64,000 bases of DNA. Source: Parasulfuritortus sp049322515. Lineage in GTDB: Bacteria > Pseudomonadota > Gammaproteobacteria > Burkholderiales > Thiobacillaceae. The translations under genes were made by a program, and so were the position numbers. Shown one piece after another: positions 17,839 through 28,006 of this stretch. The stretch covers positions 90,720 through 154,719 of the forward strand of contig JBMOQW010000003.1 in assembly GCA_049322515.1 (NCBI GenBank). Reading direction: 5' to 3'. The stretch's first letter is position 1. Every line of letters begins with the position of its first letter. The notes below the pieces were generated by a model. The model made no database searches. It had not been told where the DNA came from and was given only the letters and a program-made list of their open reading frames with translations.

Positions 17839-18390
17839 CTAGCCACGCACCAGGCCGGCCTCGACCTGGTCGCGCACGGCCGACCCGCACAGCAACGAGA
17901 TCAGCGCCAGGGCGAAATCCATGGCCGTGCCAGGACCGCGCGAGGTCACCACGGTGCCATCGACGACCACCGCATCGGTGCTGTAGGCGCAGCCCGGAAT
18001 GGTCATCTTGTCGATGAAACCGGGATAGCTGGTGGCCTGCTTGCCATCCAGAAGTCCGGCCTCGGCCAGGGCAATGGGGGCAGCACAGATCGCCGCCGTG
18101 AACTGTCCGGCCGCCGCCGCCCGCTTGAGCACGGCCAGGATTCGGGCATCCCGGCGCAGATTTTCCGCGCCCGGCATGCCACCCGGCAGGGCGACCAGAT
18201 CGAAATTTTCGTCGATCACGTCGTCGAGCAAGACGTCCGGCTGCACCCGCAGGCCACGTGCGCCCTGCACCAGCCCCGGTGCCAGGCCGGCAGTAAGGAC
18301 CTCGAGCCCGGCCCGGCGCAGCAGATCGACCAGCGTCACGGCCTCCAGGTCCTCGAACCCGGCGGCCAGGGGAATCAGCACCCGCTTCAT
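17839..18390 (-). CDS. DJ-1/PfpI family protein (YajL-like)
   Basis: A 183-residue DJ-1 superfamily protein, associated with oxidative or carbonyl stress protection. The fold signature is complete: KRVLIPLAAGFEDLEAV with the conserved Glu, VALPGGMPGAENLR, the nucleophile elbow AAICAAPIALAEAG with the reactive Cys, SYPGF and TSRGPGTAMDFALALI. AAGGAGG lies a few bases before ATG 18390. It is the last gene of a leftward operon hslR-histidine kinase-FAD oxidoreductase-DJ-1, starting right after the oxidoreductase stop. Exact activity (chaperone, deglycase-like) is not settled by sequence. Confidence 0.92.
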   Translation of the reverse strand: MKRVLIPLAAGFEDLEAVTLVDLLRRAGLEVLTAGLAPGLVQGARGLRVQPDVLLDDVIDENFDLVALPGGMPGAENLRRDARILAVLKRAAAAGQFTAAICAAPIALAEAGLLDGKQATSYPGFIDKMTIPGCAYSTDAVVVDGTVVTSRGPGTAMDFALALISLLCGSAVRDQVEAGLVRG

Positions 18391-18391
18391 G

Positions 18392-19549
18392 TCAGCCTCC
18401 TTGTGCCGCGTAAACGGCGGCGTCACCCAGGGAAAGTCCATTGAGATAGTTGCCGACCAGGCGTACCGGGCTGGCCGCCAAGGCGGCCTTCAGTTGCGCC
18501 GCCAGTTCGACCGAAGCGGGAGTGAGCGCGGGCAGGCGGTTGACCTTCTCGGTCTCGTGAATGAAATCGGCCTCGGCGCAGCCCAGCACCGTGGCGATTT
18601 TCGCCCGGCGCTGCGCCTGGACATGGCCCTCGGGTTTGAAGTGGAAGGCGAAACCACGCCAGCGCGGATGCGGCAGATAGTCCCGGCTGACCGCCGAGTA
18701 GTAGAGATCGTCACCGCCGATCAGGCCGGCTACCGGCGGCAGCGCGACCCGCTCGGCCGGCACCACCACGGCATGGGTGACGATGTCAGCCACCGGCGTC
18801 TGGGCCAATCGGGCGGCCAGGTCGGGCAGCCAAGTGCCCAGGAGCCTGGCGGCGACATCCACCGGGGCGGCCAGCACCACTTCGCGAGCCTGCACCTCAC
18901 CTGCGTCCAGGCTCAGCCGCACGCCTTCGCCCGCCGGGGCCAGCGCGCGCACGGCGGTATGCAAGCGCACCGGCACGTCACCCGCCAATTCACCCAGCCA
19001 GGCCTGCAAACCGTGTGCATGAGTGAACTTGCGAGGCGCCGCCTTGATCCGCGATTTGCGCTTGAACAGCCACGCGGCCGGATAGCGGGCCGCCGGCTGC
19101 GACAAGACGGCGGCAAAGGCCGGCGCCAGCAGGTCGCGCCAATTGCCGGGGCCGAGCAATCGGCTGAAATAGGTCTCCACGTCGACCCCGGTCTTGCTCA
19201 GACCCAGGGCAAAGGGTACGCGCAGCGCGGCTTCGAGGATGTGCAGACGGGCAAACGGGGACTGCACGTGGCCGTTCTGGACAAAGTGATAACCGACCTT
19301 GGACCGGGCCAGGAGATTGCTGAAATCCGGTCCTGGATTCAGTGCCAGCAGGGCGCCGTAGGAGTTGTAGGCGGTATGGGCCCCCAGTTCCAGCCAGAAA
19401 TCGGGCAGTGGCCGCCAGGTGTGCACGCAGCCGCCCAGTCGATCACCCGCCTCGAACAGGACCGGCGCGCGTCCTGCACGCCGGGCGTGCGCCGCCGCCG
19501 CGATGCCGCTGACCCCCCCGCCGATCACTGCCAGGTCGATTTCAGACAC
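18392..19549 (-). CDS. FAD-dependent amine-oxidase/protoporphyrinogen-oxidase-like protein
   Basis: A 385-residue flavoprotein. The N-terminus DLAVIGGGVSGIAAAAHARR is the dinucleotide-binding GxGxxG fold, followed by FEAGDRLGGCVHTW, the second conserved FAD motif of the HemY/amine-oxidase superfamily. The C-terminus (VGNYLNGLSLGDAA) matches the third FAD contact. Shorter than classical HemY (about 450), so substrate is unsure. The start is GTG 19549; GAGGAG at the 3' end of the histidine kinase gene serves as ribosome binding site, so the two are translationally coupled. Confidence 0.85.
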   Translation of the reverse strand: MSEIDLAVIGGGVSGIAAAAHARRAGRAPVLFEAGDRLGGCVHTWRPLPDFWLELGAHTAYNSYGALLALNPGPDFSNLLARSKVGYHFVQNGHVQSPFARLHILEAALRVPFALGLSKTGVDVETYFSRLLGPGNWRDLLAPAFAAVLSQPAARYPAAWLFKRKSRIKAAPRKFTHAHGLQAWLGELAGDVPVRLHTAVRALAPAGEGVRLSLDAGEVQAREVVLAAPVDVAARLLGTWLPDLAARLAQTPVADIVTHAVVVPAERVALPPVAGLIGGDDLYYSAVSRDYLPHPRWRGFAFHFKPEGHVQAQRRAKIATVLGCAEADFIHETEKVNRLPALTPASVELAAQLKAALAASPVRLVGNYLNGLSLGDAAVYAAQGG

Positions 19550-19552
19550 GCA

Positions 19553-20962
19553 TCACTCCTCAAGGGGAAATTCGAAATGGAAAGTGCTGCCCTGACCCAC
19601 CTGGCTCTCGACGGCCAGTTCGCCGCCCACCAGGGTCGCCAGTTCAGCCGCCAGGGACAAGCCGATACCAAGCCCGCCATGGACCCGGGTGGAACTGCCA
19701 TCGACTTGCTGGAAAGCTTCGAAAATCAGCGCGCGCTTGTCATCCGGAATGCCGATCCCGGTGTCTGCGACCGACAGGTGCAGCCAGCCGGGACGCTGGG
19801 CGCGGGCCAGGCGGACATCGACCGTGCCACTCGGGGTGAACTTGATGGCGTTCTCGATCAGCAGTTCGAACACCTGGACGATGGGCTCCGGATCGATCTT
19901 CAGTCGCTCCGGCAAGTCGGGCGCGCTGTCGACCTGCAAGGCCAGACCCTTCGCCTTGGCTTCCGCGGCCAGGTGGCGCACCGACTGGGCCAGCAGATCC
20001 TCGGGCACGACCTGCGACTTGACCAGTTTCACTTCGCCACTGCCCAGCCGGGCGAAGTCGAGCAACTTGGTCAGCATGGCCATCATCGACTGGGCCGAAG
20101 TCATCACGGTTTCCAGGTACTTGCGTTGCTTGTCGGTCAACGGCGTGTCGAGGGCCAGGCCGGTCATGCCGATGATGCCATTCATCGGGGTGCGTATTTC
20201 ATGGCTGGCATTGGCCAGGAACTCGCTCTTGGCGCGGTTGGCCGCTTCCGCGGCGTCCCTGGCTGCGATCAGGTCATGTTCGACGCGTTTGCGTCGCTCG
20301 ATCTCCTCGCTCAGCAATACATTCGCCTCACGGGCCTCGGCCAGGGCGGATTCCTTGGCGAAGCGTTCACGCAGATTTTCTACGATCAGCCGATTCAGGG
20401 TGCTGGCACTGCGGATCAGTGCCAATAGGAACAGCAACGTCGCCAACGCAAACCAAGGGGCGACCGAGGTCCCCTGGAAAATCAGCACACCCATGAGGGG
20501 AACCAGCACCAGCAAGGCGTAGACCAGATAGAGCATGAGATCGGCGGCCAGGAAAGGGACCCCGCCCGCCGCAACACCTGCTAAAACGAGCAGGACCAGT
20601 GATTGATACTCGAAATCCAGGTAGGGCAGGAAAAGGACACCGAGCAAGGCCCAGCCTAGACCGGACAGGCTGGTACCCAACAAGGCCAGATGGAACCAGT
20701 GCTGGACATGATCGATCGCTCGAGCATCGGCCCGATGACGCCTGCTCACCCAGGTGCGCCACAGGCCGATCAGGAGCATGCCGGCCATCCAGACGCCAAT
20801 GGCCTCGGCGCCGGGCTGTCCCGACAAGACCCAGGTGGTCAGCAGTGCCAGGATCACCACCACCGCCTGGGCGAATGGCGTATTACGGTAGACATGGCTG
20901 ATTCGTTCGGCGCGGATGTGCGCCTCGATATCTTGGTCGGATCGGGTATGGGCTGGACTCAT
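19553..20962 (-). CDS. Membrane sensor histidine kinase
   Basis: A 469-residue hybrid-type kinase lacking a receiver. Residues about 30-215 contain six or seven membrane helices with no recognisable periplasmic domain. A coiled coil follows (SALAEAREANVLLSEEIERR). HisKA is clear at FLANASHEIRTPMNGIIGMT with the phosphorylated His. The ATPase has ENAIKFTPSG (N box), VADTGIGIPDDK (G1), the F box FEAFQQVDGSSTR and GGLGIGLSLA (G2). ATG 20962 overlaps the hslR stop. No partner regulator is adjacent; the stimulus may be membrane-borne. The CDS is complete. Confidence 0.9.
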   Translation of the reverse strand: MSPAHTRSDQDIEAHIRAERISHVYRNTPFAQAVVVILALLTTWVLSGQPGAEAIGVWMAGMLLIGLWRTWVSRRHRADARAIDHVQHWFHLALLGTSLSGLGWALLGVLFLPYLDFEYQSLVLLVLAGVAAGGVPFLAADLMLYLVYALLVLVPLMGVLIFQGTSVAPWFALATLLFLLALIRSASTLNRLIVENLRERFAKESALAEAREANVLLSEEIERRKRVEHDLIAARDAAEAANRAKSEFLANASHEIRTPMNGIIGMTGLALDTPLTDKQRKYLETVMTSAQSMMAMLTKLLDFARLGSGEVKLVKSQVVPEDLLAQSVRHLAAEAKAKGLALQVDSAPDLPERLKIDPEPIVQVFELLIENAIKFTPSGTVDVRLARAQRPGWLHLSVADTGIGIPDDKRALIFEAFQQVDGSSTRVHGGLGIGLSLAAELATLVGGELAVESQVGQGSTFHFEFPLEE

Positions 20963-21339
20963 GATTCCCCAGTGAATCGATGGATCAGCCGCCGGTCGCG
21001 CTTGGTCGGCCGGCCTTTGAGATCGGCCCCCGGATTTTGGCACAGCCGCCTTTCTTCTGCCTGACGGGCGCGGCGCGCCAGGCTCTCGTCCGACTCCAGG
21101 TAGAGCGCGCGTGCCTCGGGCGCCGGGCCGCGCCGTTCGGACAGTGCCAACACCGTAATCTCGAACAGCATCTCGCCAACCTGGATCGCCATCCGGTCAC
21201 CGATCCGCACTTCCTTGCTCGGTTTTGCCCGTTCGCCATTCAAGCGCGCCTTGCCGCCATCCAAGGCTTGCGCGGCCAGGCTCCGGGTCTTGAAGAACCG
21301 GGCCGCCCACAGCCATTTGTCGATGCGCACGCCGCTCAT
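20959..21339 (-). CDS. hslR: Hsp15, S4-domain heat-shock ribosome protein
   Basis: A 126-residue Hsp15 homologue, which binds 50S subunits carrying stalled nascent chains. An S4 RNA-binding domain is visible at the N-terminus (RIDKWLWAARFFKTRSLAAQAL, GGKARLNGERAKPSKEVRIGD), followed by the basic C-terminal tail (GRPTKRDRRLIHRF) typical of HslR. First gene of the leftward operon; its TGA overlaps the histidine kinase ATG. The 70 bases upstream separate it from a divergent lipoprotein gene. Confidence 0.92.
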   Translation of the reverse strand: MSGVRIDKWLWAARFFKTRSLAAQALDGGKARLNGERAKPSKEVRIGDRMAIQVGEMLFEITVLALSERRGPAPEARALYLESDESLARRARQAEERRLCQNPGADLKGRPTKRDRRLIHRFTGES

Positions 21340-21407
21340 GTCCGCTACAGTGCTGGAACCCTGTCCATCCTTAGTTGTCAGACTGCCATCATATCAGGGA
21401 GCCTGCG

Positions 21408-21953
21408 ATGCCCGTCCCGCGCCATGTTCTCGCAATTGTCCTGCCGTTACTGCTGGCCGCCTGTGCCCAGCCGGGCCCGGTCGACGGTGCCATGGCACAC
21501 GCCGGCTGGACCCTGACCCTCAACCGCCCCCTCAGCATTGGACCGGGCGAAGCCAGTGCCCGGCTCCAATATGGTCGTATCGTGCCCAGGAATGGGGTCC
21601 AGGAAACCGATCCCTACTGCATCCTGGACATCGATACGGTGTCGGATCATCCCCAGGAAGTCGCCCCGGGGCGCTTCACCGTCACCGCGATCCGCCTGCG
21701 CGAGGAGAGCTTCGGTGGCATGCCGGCATTTCCCTGGCATGCCATGGGCCGTGGCCTCGGCCGTGACCACGGTCCCAGCCAGATCTACTTCATCACCGAA
21801 TTCAAACTGCGCGCGGCCCACCAGGCCGGGATCCGACAACTTGCCTGTCAGAGTGACCAGGGCGCGGCCGGCGTCGGCATCCCCCGACATCTGACCCCCG
21901 GGGAAATCCGCCAGGCGCTGGGCGAATATTTCACGCTGTCCCCGGACGATTAA
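21408..21953 (+). CDS. Uncharacterised lipoprotein
   Basis: A 181-residue putative lipoprotein. The N-terminus MPVPRHVLAIVLPLLLAACAQ ends in a lipobox (LAAC), with Cys as the lipidation site. The mature part is beta-rich with a few Cys (DPYCILDID, LACQSDQ) and no recognised domain; EIRQALGEYFTL is the C-terminal helix. AGGGAG at 21397 supports ATG 21408 over an upstream start at 21375. The last codons overlap the 3' end of the convergent MBL gene by 4 bases. Confidence 0.8.
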   Translation: MPVPRHVLAIVLPLLLAACAQPGPVDGAMAHAGWTLTLNRPLSIGPGEASARLQYGRIVPRNGVQETDPYCILDIDTVSDHPQEVAPGRFTVTAIRLREESFGGMPAFPWHAMGRGLGRDHGPSQIYFITEFKLRAAHQAGIRQLACQSDQGAAGVGIPRHLTPGEIRQALGEYFTLSPDD

Positions 21954-23362
21954 GTCAGCACGAAGGATTCGCCGGGCGCCGGCACCGAGACGGTCCAGCC
22001 CAGGCGGGTCCGGATCAGATCGGCGAAACCCGCTGCGGTCTTTGCTTCACCGTGGACCACCCAGGTATGCCGTGGGCCCTGGGTGAAGCCGCCCAGCCAG
22101 GTCAACAAAGCATCCCGGTCGGCATGGGCCGAGAGACCGCCCAGGGTATGAATGCTGGCGCGCACCGGCACGTCCTCCCCGAACAGGCGTACCCAACGCG
22201 CCCCATCCACCAGGCGACGACCCAGCGTGCCCTGAGCCTGGAATCCGGCGATGACGATGGCGCATTCGGCGCGCGGCAGGTTATTTTTAAGATGATGCTT
22301 GATCCGGCCGGCGTCGCACATGCCGGAGGCCGACAGCACTACCGCACCTTGGCGGATGCTGTTGATGGCCATGGAATCCTCCGGACTCTCGGTGAACCGG
22401 ACATAAGGCAACTCGGTGCCCTGCTCACGCCCCCAGCGCAACAGTTCCCGGGTTTCCTGATCGAGCAACTCGCTGTGCCGCAGGGTGATCTCGGTGGCTG
22501 CCGAGGCCATCGGCGAATCGACGAAGATGGCCAGCGATTCAGGAATCCGACCTTGCCGGATCAGGTCCAGCAGCAGATAGATGATTTCCTGCGTGCGCCC
22601 CACCGCGAAGGCCGGAATGATCACGTTACCCTTCTTGCGGAGCAGCGTGTCGTTGAGCGCGAAGGCCAATTCGTCGATGGTGTCGGCCAGACTTTTGTGC
22701 AGCCGGTCACCATACGTCGATTCGACCACCAGGTAATCCGCCTCGGCAATCGGCGTCGGGTCGTTGAGGAGCGGGCGGTTGGCCATGCCGAGGTCACCGG
22801 AGAACACCAGCTTCACCTCCCGGCCGGGGGTGTGCAGCCACAGTTCGACGATGCTGGAACCGAGAATATGGCCGGCATCGCGGAACCGGGCACGGACCCG
22901 AAGGTGCGGCTCGAAGGCCTGGTCGTAGGGACGCCGCTTCACCTTGCGCAACGAGGACTTGGCTTGTTCGACGGTGTACAGCGGCGCCGCGTCGCCGCGC
23001 CAGCGGCCCTGCTTGCGACGACGATCGAGATTGCGCCACTCGGCTTCCTTCTCGGCGATGTGTGCGGCGTCCGGCAACAACACGCCGAGCAGGTCGGCAG
23101 TGGCTTCGGTGCAATAGATCGGCCCGCGAAAACCGAGCGCCACCAGGCGCGGCAGCAAACCCGAGTGATCGATGTGGGCGTGGGTGAGGATGACGAAATC
23201 GAGCGATTCGGGATCGAATGCGGGAAAGCGCCGGTTCTTGGCTTCCGCCTCGCGTCCCCCCTGGAACATGCCGCAATCGACGATGAAGCGAAGCCCCTCG
23301 GCTTCCACCAGATAACAGGAGCCGGTCACTTCGCCGGCAGCGCCCAGCACGCTTAGTCGCAT
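21950..23362 (-). CDS. Beta-CASP metallo-beta-lactamase-fold RNase-like protein
   Basis: A 470-residue MBL-fold hydrolase with a beta-CASP insertion, the family of RNA-processing nucleases (CPSF73/YsH1-like). Zn ligands are in LTHAHIDHSGLLP, then GSSIVELWL with the later Asp in VFSGDLGM. The beta-CASP part has VVESTYGDRLH, IIPAFAVGRTQEI, SASGMCDAGRIKHHLKNN and HTLGGLSAHADR. C-terminal HTWVVHGEAKTAAGFADL matches the RNA-specificity region. GGAG precedes ATG 23362. Substrate in bacteria is not well known; a role in RNA decay is inferred. Confidence 0.9.
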   Translation of the reverse strand: MRLSVLGAAGEVTGSCYLVEAEGLRFIVDCGMFQGGREAEAKNRRFPAFDPESLDFVILTHAHIDHSGLLPRLVALGFRGPIYCTEATADLLGVLLPDAAHIAEKEAEWRNLDRRRKQGRWRGDAAPLYTVEQAKSSLRKVKRRPYDQAFEPHLRVRARFRDAGHILGSSIVELWLHTPGREVKLVFSGDLGMANRPLLNDPTPIAEADYLVVESTYGDRLHKSLADTIDELAFALNDTLLRKKGNVIIPAFAVGRTQEIIYLLLDLIRQGRIPESLAIFVDSPMASAATEITLRHSELLDQETRELLRWGREQGTELPYVRFTESPEDSMAINSIRQGAVVLSASGMCDAGRIKHHLKNNLPRAECAIVIAGFQAQGTLGRRLVDGARWVRLFGEDVPVRASIHTLGGLSAHADRDALLTWLGGFTQGPRHTWVVHGEAKTAAGFADLIRTRLGWTVSVPAPGESFVLT

Positions 23363-23486
23363 CGCATCATCTCCTTGCAGGCGGCGCCTCCCGAACGCAG
23401 CCCCATTGGTCCGTGCGGGGCAGTGTAACCTGAAGGAAAAGCCTTGGCAGGGCCATGATTCACATCGATTCGGCGCGCGGTGTTGA

Positions 23487-23520
23487 CGGATCCACCGCGT
23501 GTTGCCCGGCGGCGGATCCG
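23487..23520. other. Dyad in the 284-bp MBL/glycosylase intergenic region
   Basis: CGGATCC (23487-23493) and GGATCCG (23514-23520) are an inverted repeat in the divergent region 23363-23645. The rest of the region holds no ORF; its last 60 bases are AT-rich and may contain the promoter for the glycosylase gene. Confidence 0.3.
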
Positions 23521-23645
23521 CACCGTCTTGTTGCACCTCCCTGCCGTCGGGAGCGCCATCGAGGTGAGGGGCGCCCGCTCATCAGAGGATCTCATTATCC
23601 TGTTTTAATCTATTCAAAGTACTGAGTATTTCGTACCAACATCCA

Positions 23646-24338
23646 ATGACCCATTCTGACCCCCTTTCTGGACCCAACACCGACCCAGTCACCTGGCTAT
23701 GGCCCTATCGGGCCCTGCTGGCGCACTTCGGCCACCAACACTGGTGGCCAGGTGACAGCCCATTCGAAGTCATGGTGGGGGCCATCCTGACCCAGAACAC
23801 GGCCTGGACTCAGGTCGAACAGGCCATGCTGGCGCTCAAGGCCGCCGATGCCCTGTCCCCTCGCACGCTGCTGGCCTTGCCGACGCCGGTGCTCGCCGCC
23901 TTGATCCGGCCCGCCGGCACTTACCAGGTCAAGGCCCGACGATTGCAAGCCCTGTGCGCCTTCCTGGACCGACACGGGATCGCCGATAACCCGGAACGGC
24001 TGGGGGCCGGCCAAGCCCTGCGCGCGGTGCGTGAGGCCCTGCTCGCGGTGCATGGCATCGGCGAGGAAACCGCCGACGCGATCCTGCTCTACGCACTGGA
24101 TCGCCCCAGTTTCGTGGTCGATGCCTACACCCGGCGCATCTTCGGCCGGCTCGGCCTGTTGCGTGGCGACGAGTCCTACGCCGAGATCCAGTGCCGATTC
24201 GAGGCGGCCTTGCCGCGCGACACCGCGTTGTACAACGATTACCATGCCCAGCTCGTGGCGCTCGGCAAACGCCATTGCCGGCCCCGCCCCCACTGTCCTG
24301 ACTGCCCCCTGGGTACCCGATGTCCCAACGCTCGCTGA
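23646..24338 (+). CDS. Endonuclease III-like DNA glycosylase, probably monofunctional
   Basis: A 230-residue HhH-GPD base-excision repair protein with a 4Fe-4S loop at the C-terminus (C-x6-C-x2-C-x5-C in CRPRPHCPDCPLGTRC). The helix-hairpin-helix reads VHGIGEETADAILLYA. The position of the catalytic Lys of bifunctional endonuclease III is Glu, while the Asp in FVVDAYTRRIF is kept. This pattern is seen in monofunctional relatives such as MagIII (3-methyladenine) and Mig-type glycosylases. Early part has VMVGAILTQNTAWTQV, the family signature. It overlaps the ychJ-like gene by 19 bases. Confidence 0.9.
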   Translation: MTHSDPLSGPNTDPVTWLWPYRALLAHFGHQHWWPGDSPFEVMVGAILTQNTAWTQVEQAMLALKAADALSPRTLLALPTPVLAALIRPAGTYQVKARRLQALCAFLDRHGIADNPERLGAGQALRAVREALLAVHGIGEETADAILLYALDRPSFVVDAYTRRIFGRLGLLRGDESYAEIQCRFEAALPRDTALYNDYHAQLVALGKRHCRPRPHCPDCPLGTRCPNAR

Positions 24339-24751
24339 CGCCTTCCTGTCCCTGCGGCCTGCCGCGCCCCTACCCGGACTGCTGCGGCCGCTATCACGCC
24401 GGGGCCGCCGCGCCCGACGCCGAATCCTTGATGCGCGCCCGCTACACCGCCTTCACGCTGGGCCTGCGCGACTATCTGCTGGCCACCTGGCACCCGGATA
24501 CCCGCCCGCCCGAACTGGACTTCGATGGTCCCGCGCCAAAGTGGCTGGGACTCAAGGTGATCGCGCATCGGCCGCTGGATGACAGCCATGCCGAGGTGGA
24601 ATTCGTGGCCCGTTTCAAGATCGCCGGACGGGCGATCCGCCAGCACGAGCGGAGCCGCTTCGAGAAGATCATGGGACGCTGGTATTATCTGGATGGCACC
24701 CCGCCCGAAGCCGCCCCGGCTCAGGACGGCCCGAATTTAACCCCCCCATGA
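24320..24751 (+). CDS. YchJ-like protein (SEC-C motif / UPF0225)
   Basis: A 143-residue protein with an N-terminal zinc-binding SEC-C-type motif (CPCGLPRPYPDCCGRYHAG) and a NTF2/cystatin-like body: LMRARYTAFTLGLRDYLLATWHP, then VEFVARFKIAGRAIRQHERSRF and the RWYYLDG strand. This matches the YchJ family, of unknown role. The C-terminal second SEC-C found in some members is missing. It overlaps the glycosylase upstream and shares a 4-base overlap with the ACT-domain gene downstream, so the three are likely co-transcribed. Confidence 0.85.
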   Translation: MSQRSLTPSCPCGLPRPYPDCCGRYHAGAAAPDAESLMRARYTAFTLGLRDYLLATWHPDTRPPELDFDGPAPKWLGLKVIAHRPLDDSHAEVEFVARFKIAGRAIRQHERSRFEKIMGRWYYLDGTPPEAAPAQDGPNLTPP

Positions 24752-25323
24752 CCGCACCCGGAACGGACCCCACGATGAGTACCCAGACCTCCCCCCGCGA
24801 TTACCTGGTCATCACCGCCACCGGCGAGGACCAGGTCGGCCTGGTCCAGCGCTTCACCAGCCGCATCGTCGACGCCGGCTGCAACATCGAGGAATCGCGG
24901 ATGTCGCTGCTGGGTGGCCAGTTCGCCATCATCATGCTGGTCTCGGGACGCTGGGATGCCCTCACCCGCCTGGAAGACCGCCTGACCAGCGTCGGTAGCG
25001 AACTCGGCCTGGCCATCGTCCAGAAGCGGACCAAGGAACTCGAGCGCAAAACCCCGCTGGTCCCCTACAGCATCAACGTGGTGGCCATGGACCATCCCGG
25101 CATCGTGCACAACCTGGCCAATTTCTTCGCCCAGCGCGGCATCAACATCGAGGAACTGTCGACCGACACCTACCCGGCACCGCACACCGGCACGCCGATG
25201 TTCTCGGTCAACATGACGGTCGGCATCCCGGCCGAGACCCACATTCCCACCCTGCGCGGCGATTTCCTCGACTACTGCGACGGTCTCAACCTGGACGCCA
25301 TCTTCGAGCCCGCGCGCGGCTGA
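24748..25323 (+). CDS. GcvR-like ACT-domain regulatory protein
   Basis: A protein with two ACT domains and no DNA-binding part, as in GcvR, the glycine cleavage repressor partner. First domain: VITATGEDQVGLVQRFTSRI...CNIEESRMSLLGGQFA; second: NVVAMDHPGIVHNLANFFAQRGINIEELS with TPMFSVNMTVGIPA. Length 191 residues from ATG 24748 (overlapping the upstream stop) or 182 from ATG 24775; the second looks more like the family start. Ligand and partner are unknown here; glycine sensing is inferred from the family. Confidence 0.85.
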   Translation: MTAPGTDPTMSTQTSPRDYLVITATGEDQVGLVQRFTSRIVDAGCNIEESRMSLLGGQFAIIMLVSGRWDALTRLEDRLTSVGSELGLAIVQKRTKELERKTPLVPYSINVVAMDHPGIVHNLANFFAQRGINIEELSTDTYPAPHTGTPMFSVNMTVGIPAETHIPTLRGDFLDYCDGLNLDAIFEPARG

Positions 25324-25379
25324 TCCGGCGGGGCCGACGCGAGCCGGTATAATGCCCGGTTTCCGCTCACGCAAGTTCC

Positions 25380-26984
<1,605 letters not shown>

Positions 26985-27061
26985 AGCCAGGATTGCGTGC
27001 TGACGAGACCGGTTTCCCGTAAGCCGCGCCCCCAGGTCCGGCAGCGCGAACCCGACCGGCT

Positions 27062-27922
27062 TCAGAACCCGAACAAGCCCTTCAGCGTGTTGAGCCCCTG
27101 ACCAAGCGGATTGGCGGCGCCGCCAGACCCTCCGCTGGCTGCCCCTCCTCCGCCATCCGCCGCCGAGTAGCTACGGCCGCTGGTGTAGTCACGGGCCACG
27201 CAAGCGGCCTTGCTTTCCGGACAATAGCGGTTGATGAAATCGCAATCCCCGTCGGCCACCGCCGCCTTGCAATGCCTGTGCTTGAGCTCGGCCAATTTGA
27301 CACCGCACTGCTTGAGCGCCGACGCCATGGACACCAGGCCGGTGCCGGCGGCGTCCTGCTCATACTGGACGCGGTCGGCGATTCGGCCATAGGCCTCCGG
27401 ACTCGCCTGGCGGACCCGGGCACAGAAATCCTCCTTGCGGTTGGCGCACATCGCGCCCTTGCCGAAGAACAGCGCAGGTTCCGTGGCTTTCAGGGCTTCG
27501 TCGCAATGCCCGCTCAGGTCCGGCATGACGATGCGTGGCGGCTGGTAATCGCACTTGCCGAGCCGCTTGCCGGACATCTCCATGGTGAGGGTCTCGCCGC
27601 CGTCCTGGACCGTGACCGTGCCCTTGAACGACGCGTCGCCCTGGTAGGTGAAGTCGCCGGTCGAGACCGAACCGTCGCAGCGCGCCTTCCAGCGGTAGCG
27701 GTTGCCGGTGCGCTTGGATTCCAGCACGGTACATTTTTCGTCCATGCCCGGCGTGTCGTTGCCCTTCGCCGGCAGGCATTGGACCTGGCCGCCGCCCATG
27801 CCGGGCAGGTTCATGCCCTGCATGCGCAGGGTCATTTCCCAGCGGTAGCCGGGTTCCGCCGACACGCCCTGGGCCAGCGTCAAGCCGGCGACGACGGTCA
27901 TGGCAAATCGATGGTTCATCAT
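27062..27922 (-). CDS. Exported DUF3617-like protein with Gly-rich tail
   Basis: A 286-residue secreted or periplasmic protein. A signal peptide (MMNHRFAMTVVAGLTLAQGVSA) precedes a DUF3617-type beta domain (YRWEMTLRMQGM, QVQCLPAKGND, with paired Cys). The middle is rich in Cys (MCANRKEDFCARV, QCGVKLAELKHRHC, DCDFINRYC), suggesting several disulfides. The C-terminus is a low-complexity Gly/Ala/Ser stretch ending NTLKGLFGF. A strong AAGGAGG lies before ATG 27922. Function unknown; the gene is convergent with prfC and divergent from the PDC protein. Confidence 0.8.
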   Translation of the reverse strand: MMNHRFAMTVVAGLTLAQGVSAEPGYRWEMTLRMQGMNLPGMGGGQVQCLPAKGNDTPGMDEKCTVLESKRTGNRYRWKARCDGSVSTGDFTYQGDASFKGTVTVQDGGETLTMEMSGKRLGKCDYQPPRIVMPDLSGHCDEALKATEPALFFGKGAMCANRKEDFCARVRQASPEAYGRIADRVQYEQDAAGTGLVSMASALKQCGVKLAELKHRHCKAAVADGDCDFINRYCPESKAACVARDYTSGRSYSAADGGGGAASGGSGGAANPLGQGLNTLKGLFGF

Positions 27923-28006
27923 GCACCCCTCCTTATGTCCGACGCGGCCCAGTCCGCAGCCACGGGCGACTATACGCCGACCAATTTTTTTCGGAAGATA
28001 GCCCCC

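Noticed and set aside
18032..20428. 798-residue open frame on the plus strand
   Set aside because: Antisense to the FAD oxidoreductase and histidine kinase, both with clear motifs. Shadow frame.
27272..28006. N-terminal extension of the PDC-protein frame
   Set aside because: Antisense to the DUF3617-like gene; protein-like sequence begins at the ATG 28007.
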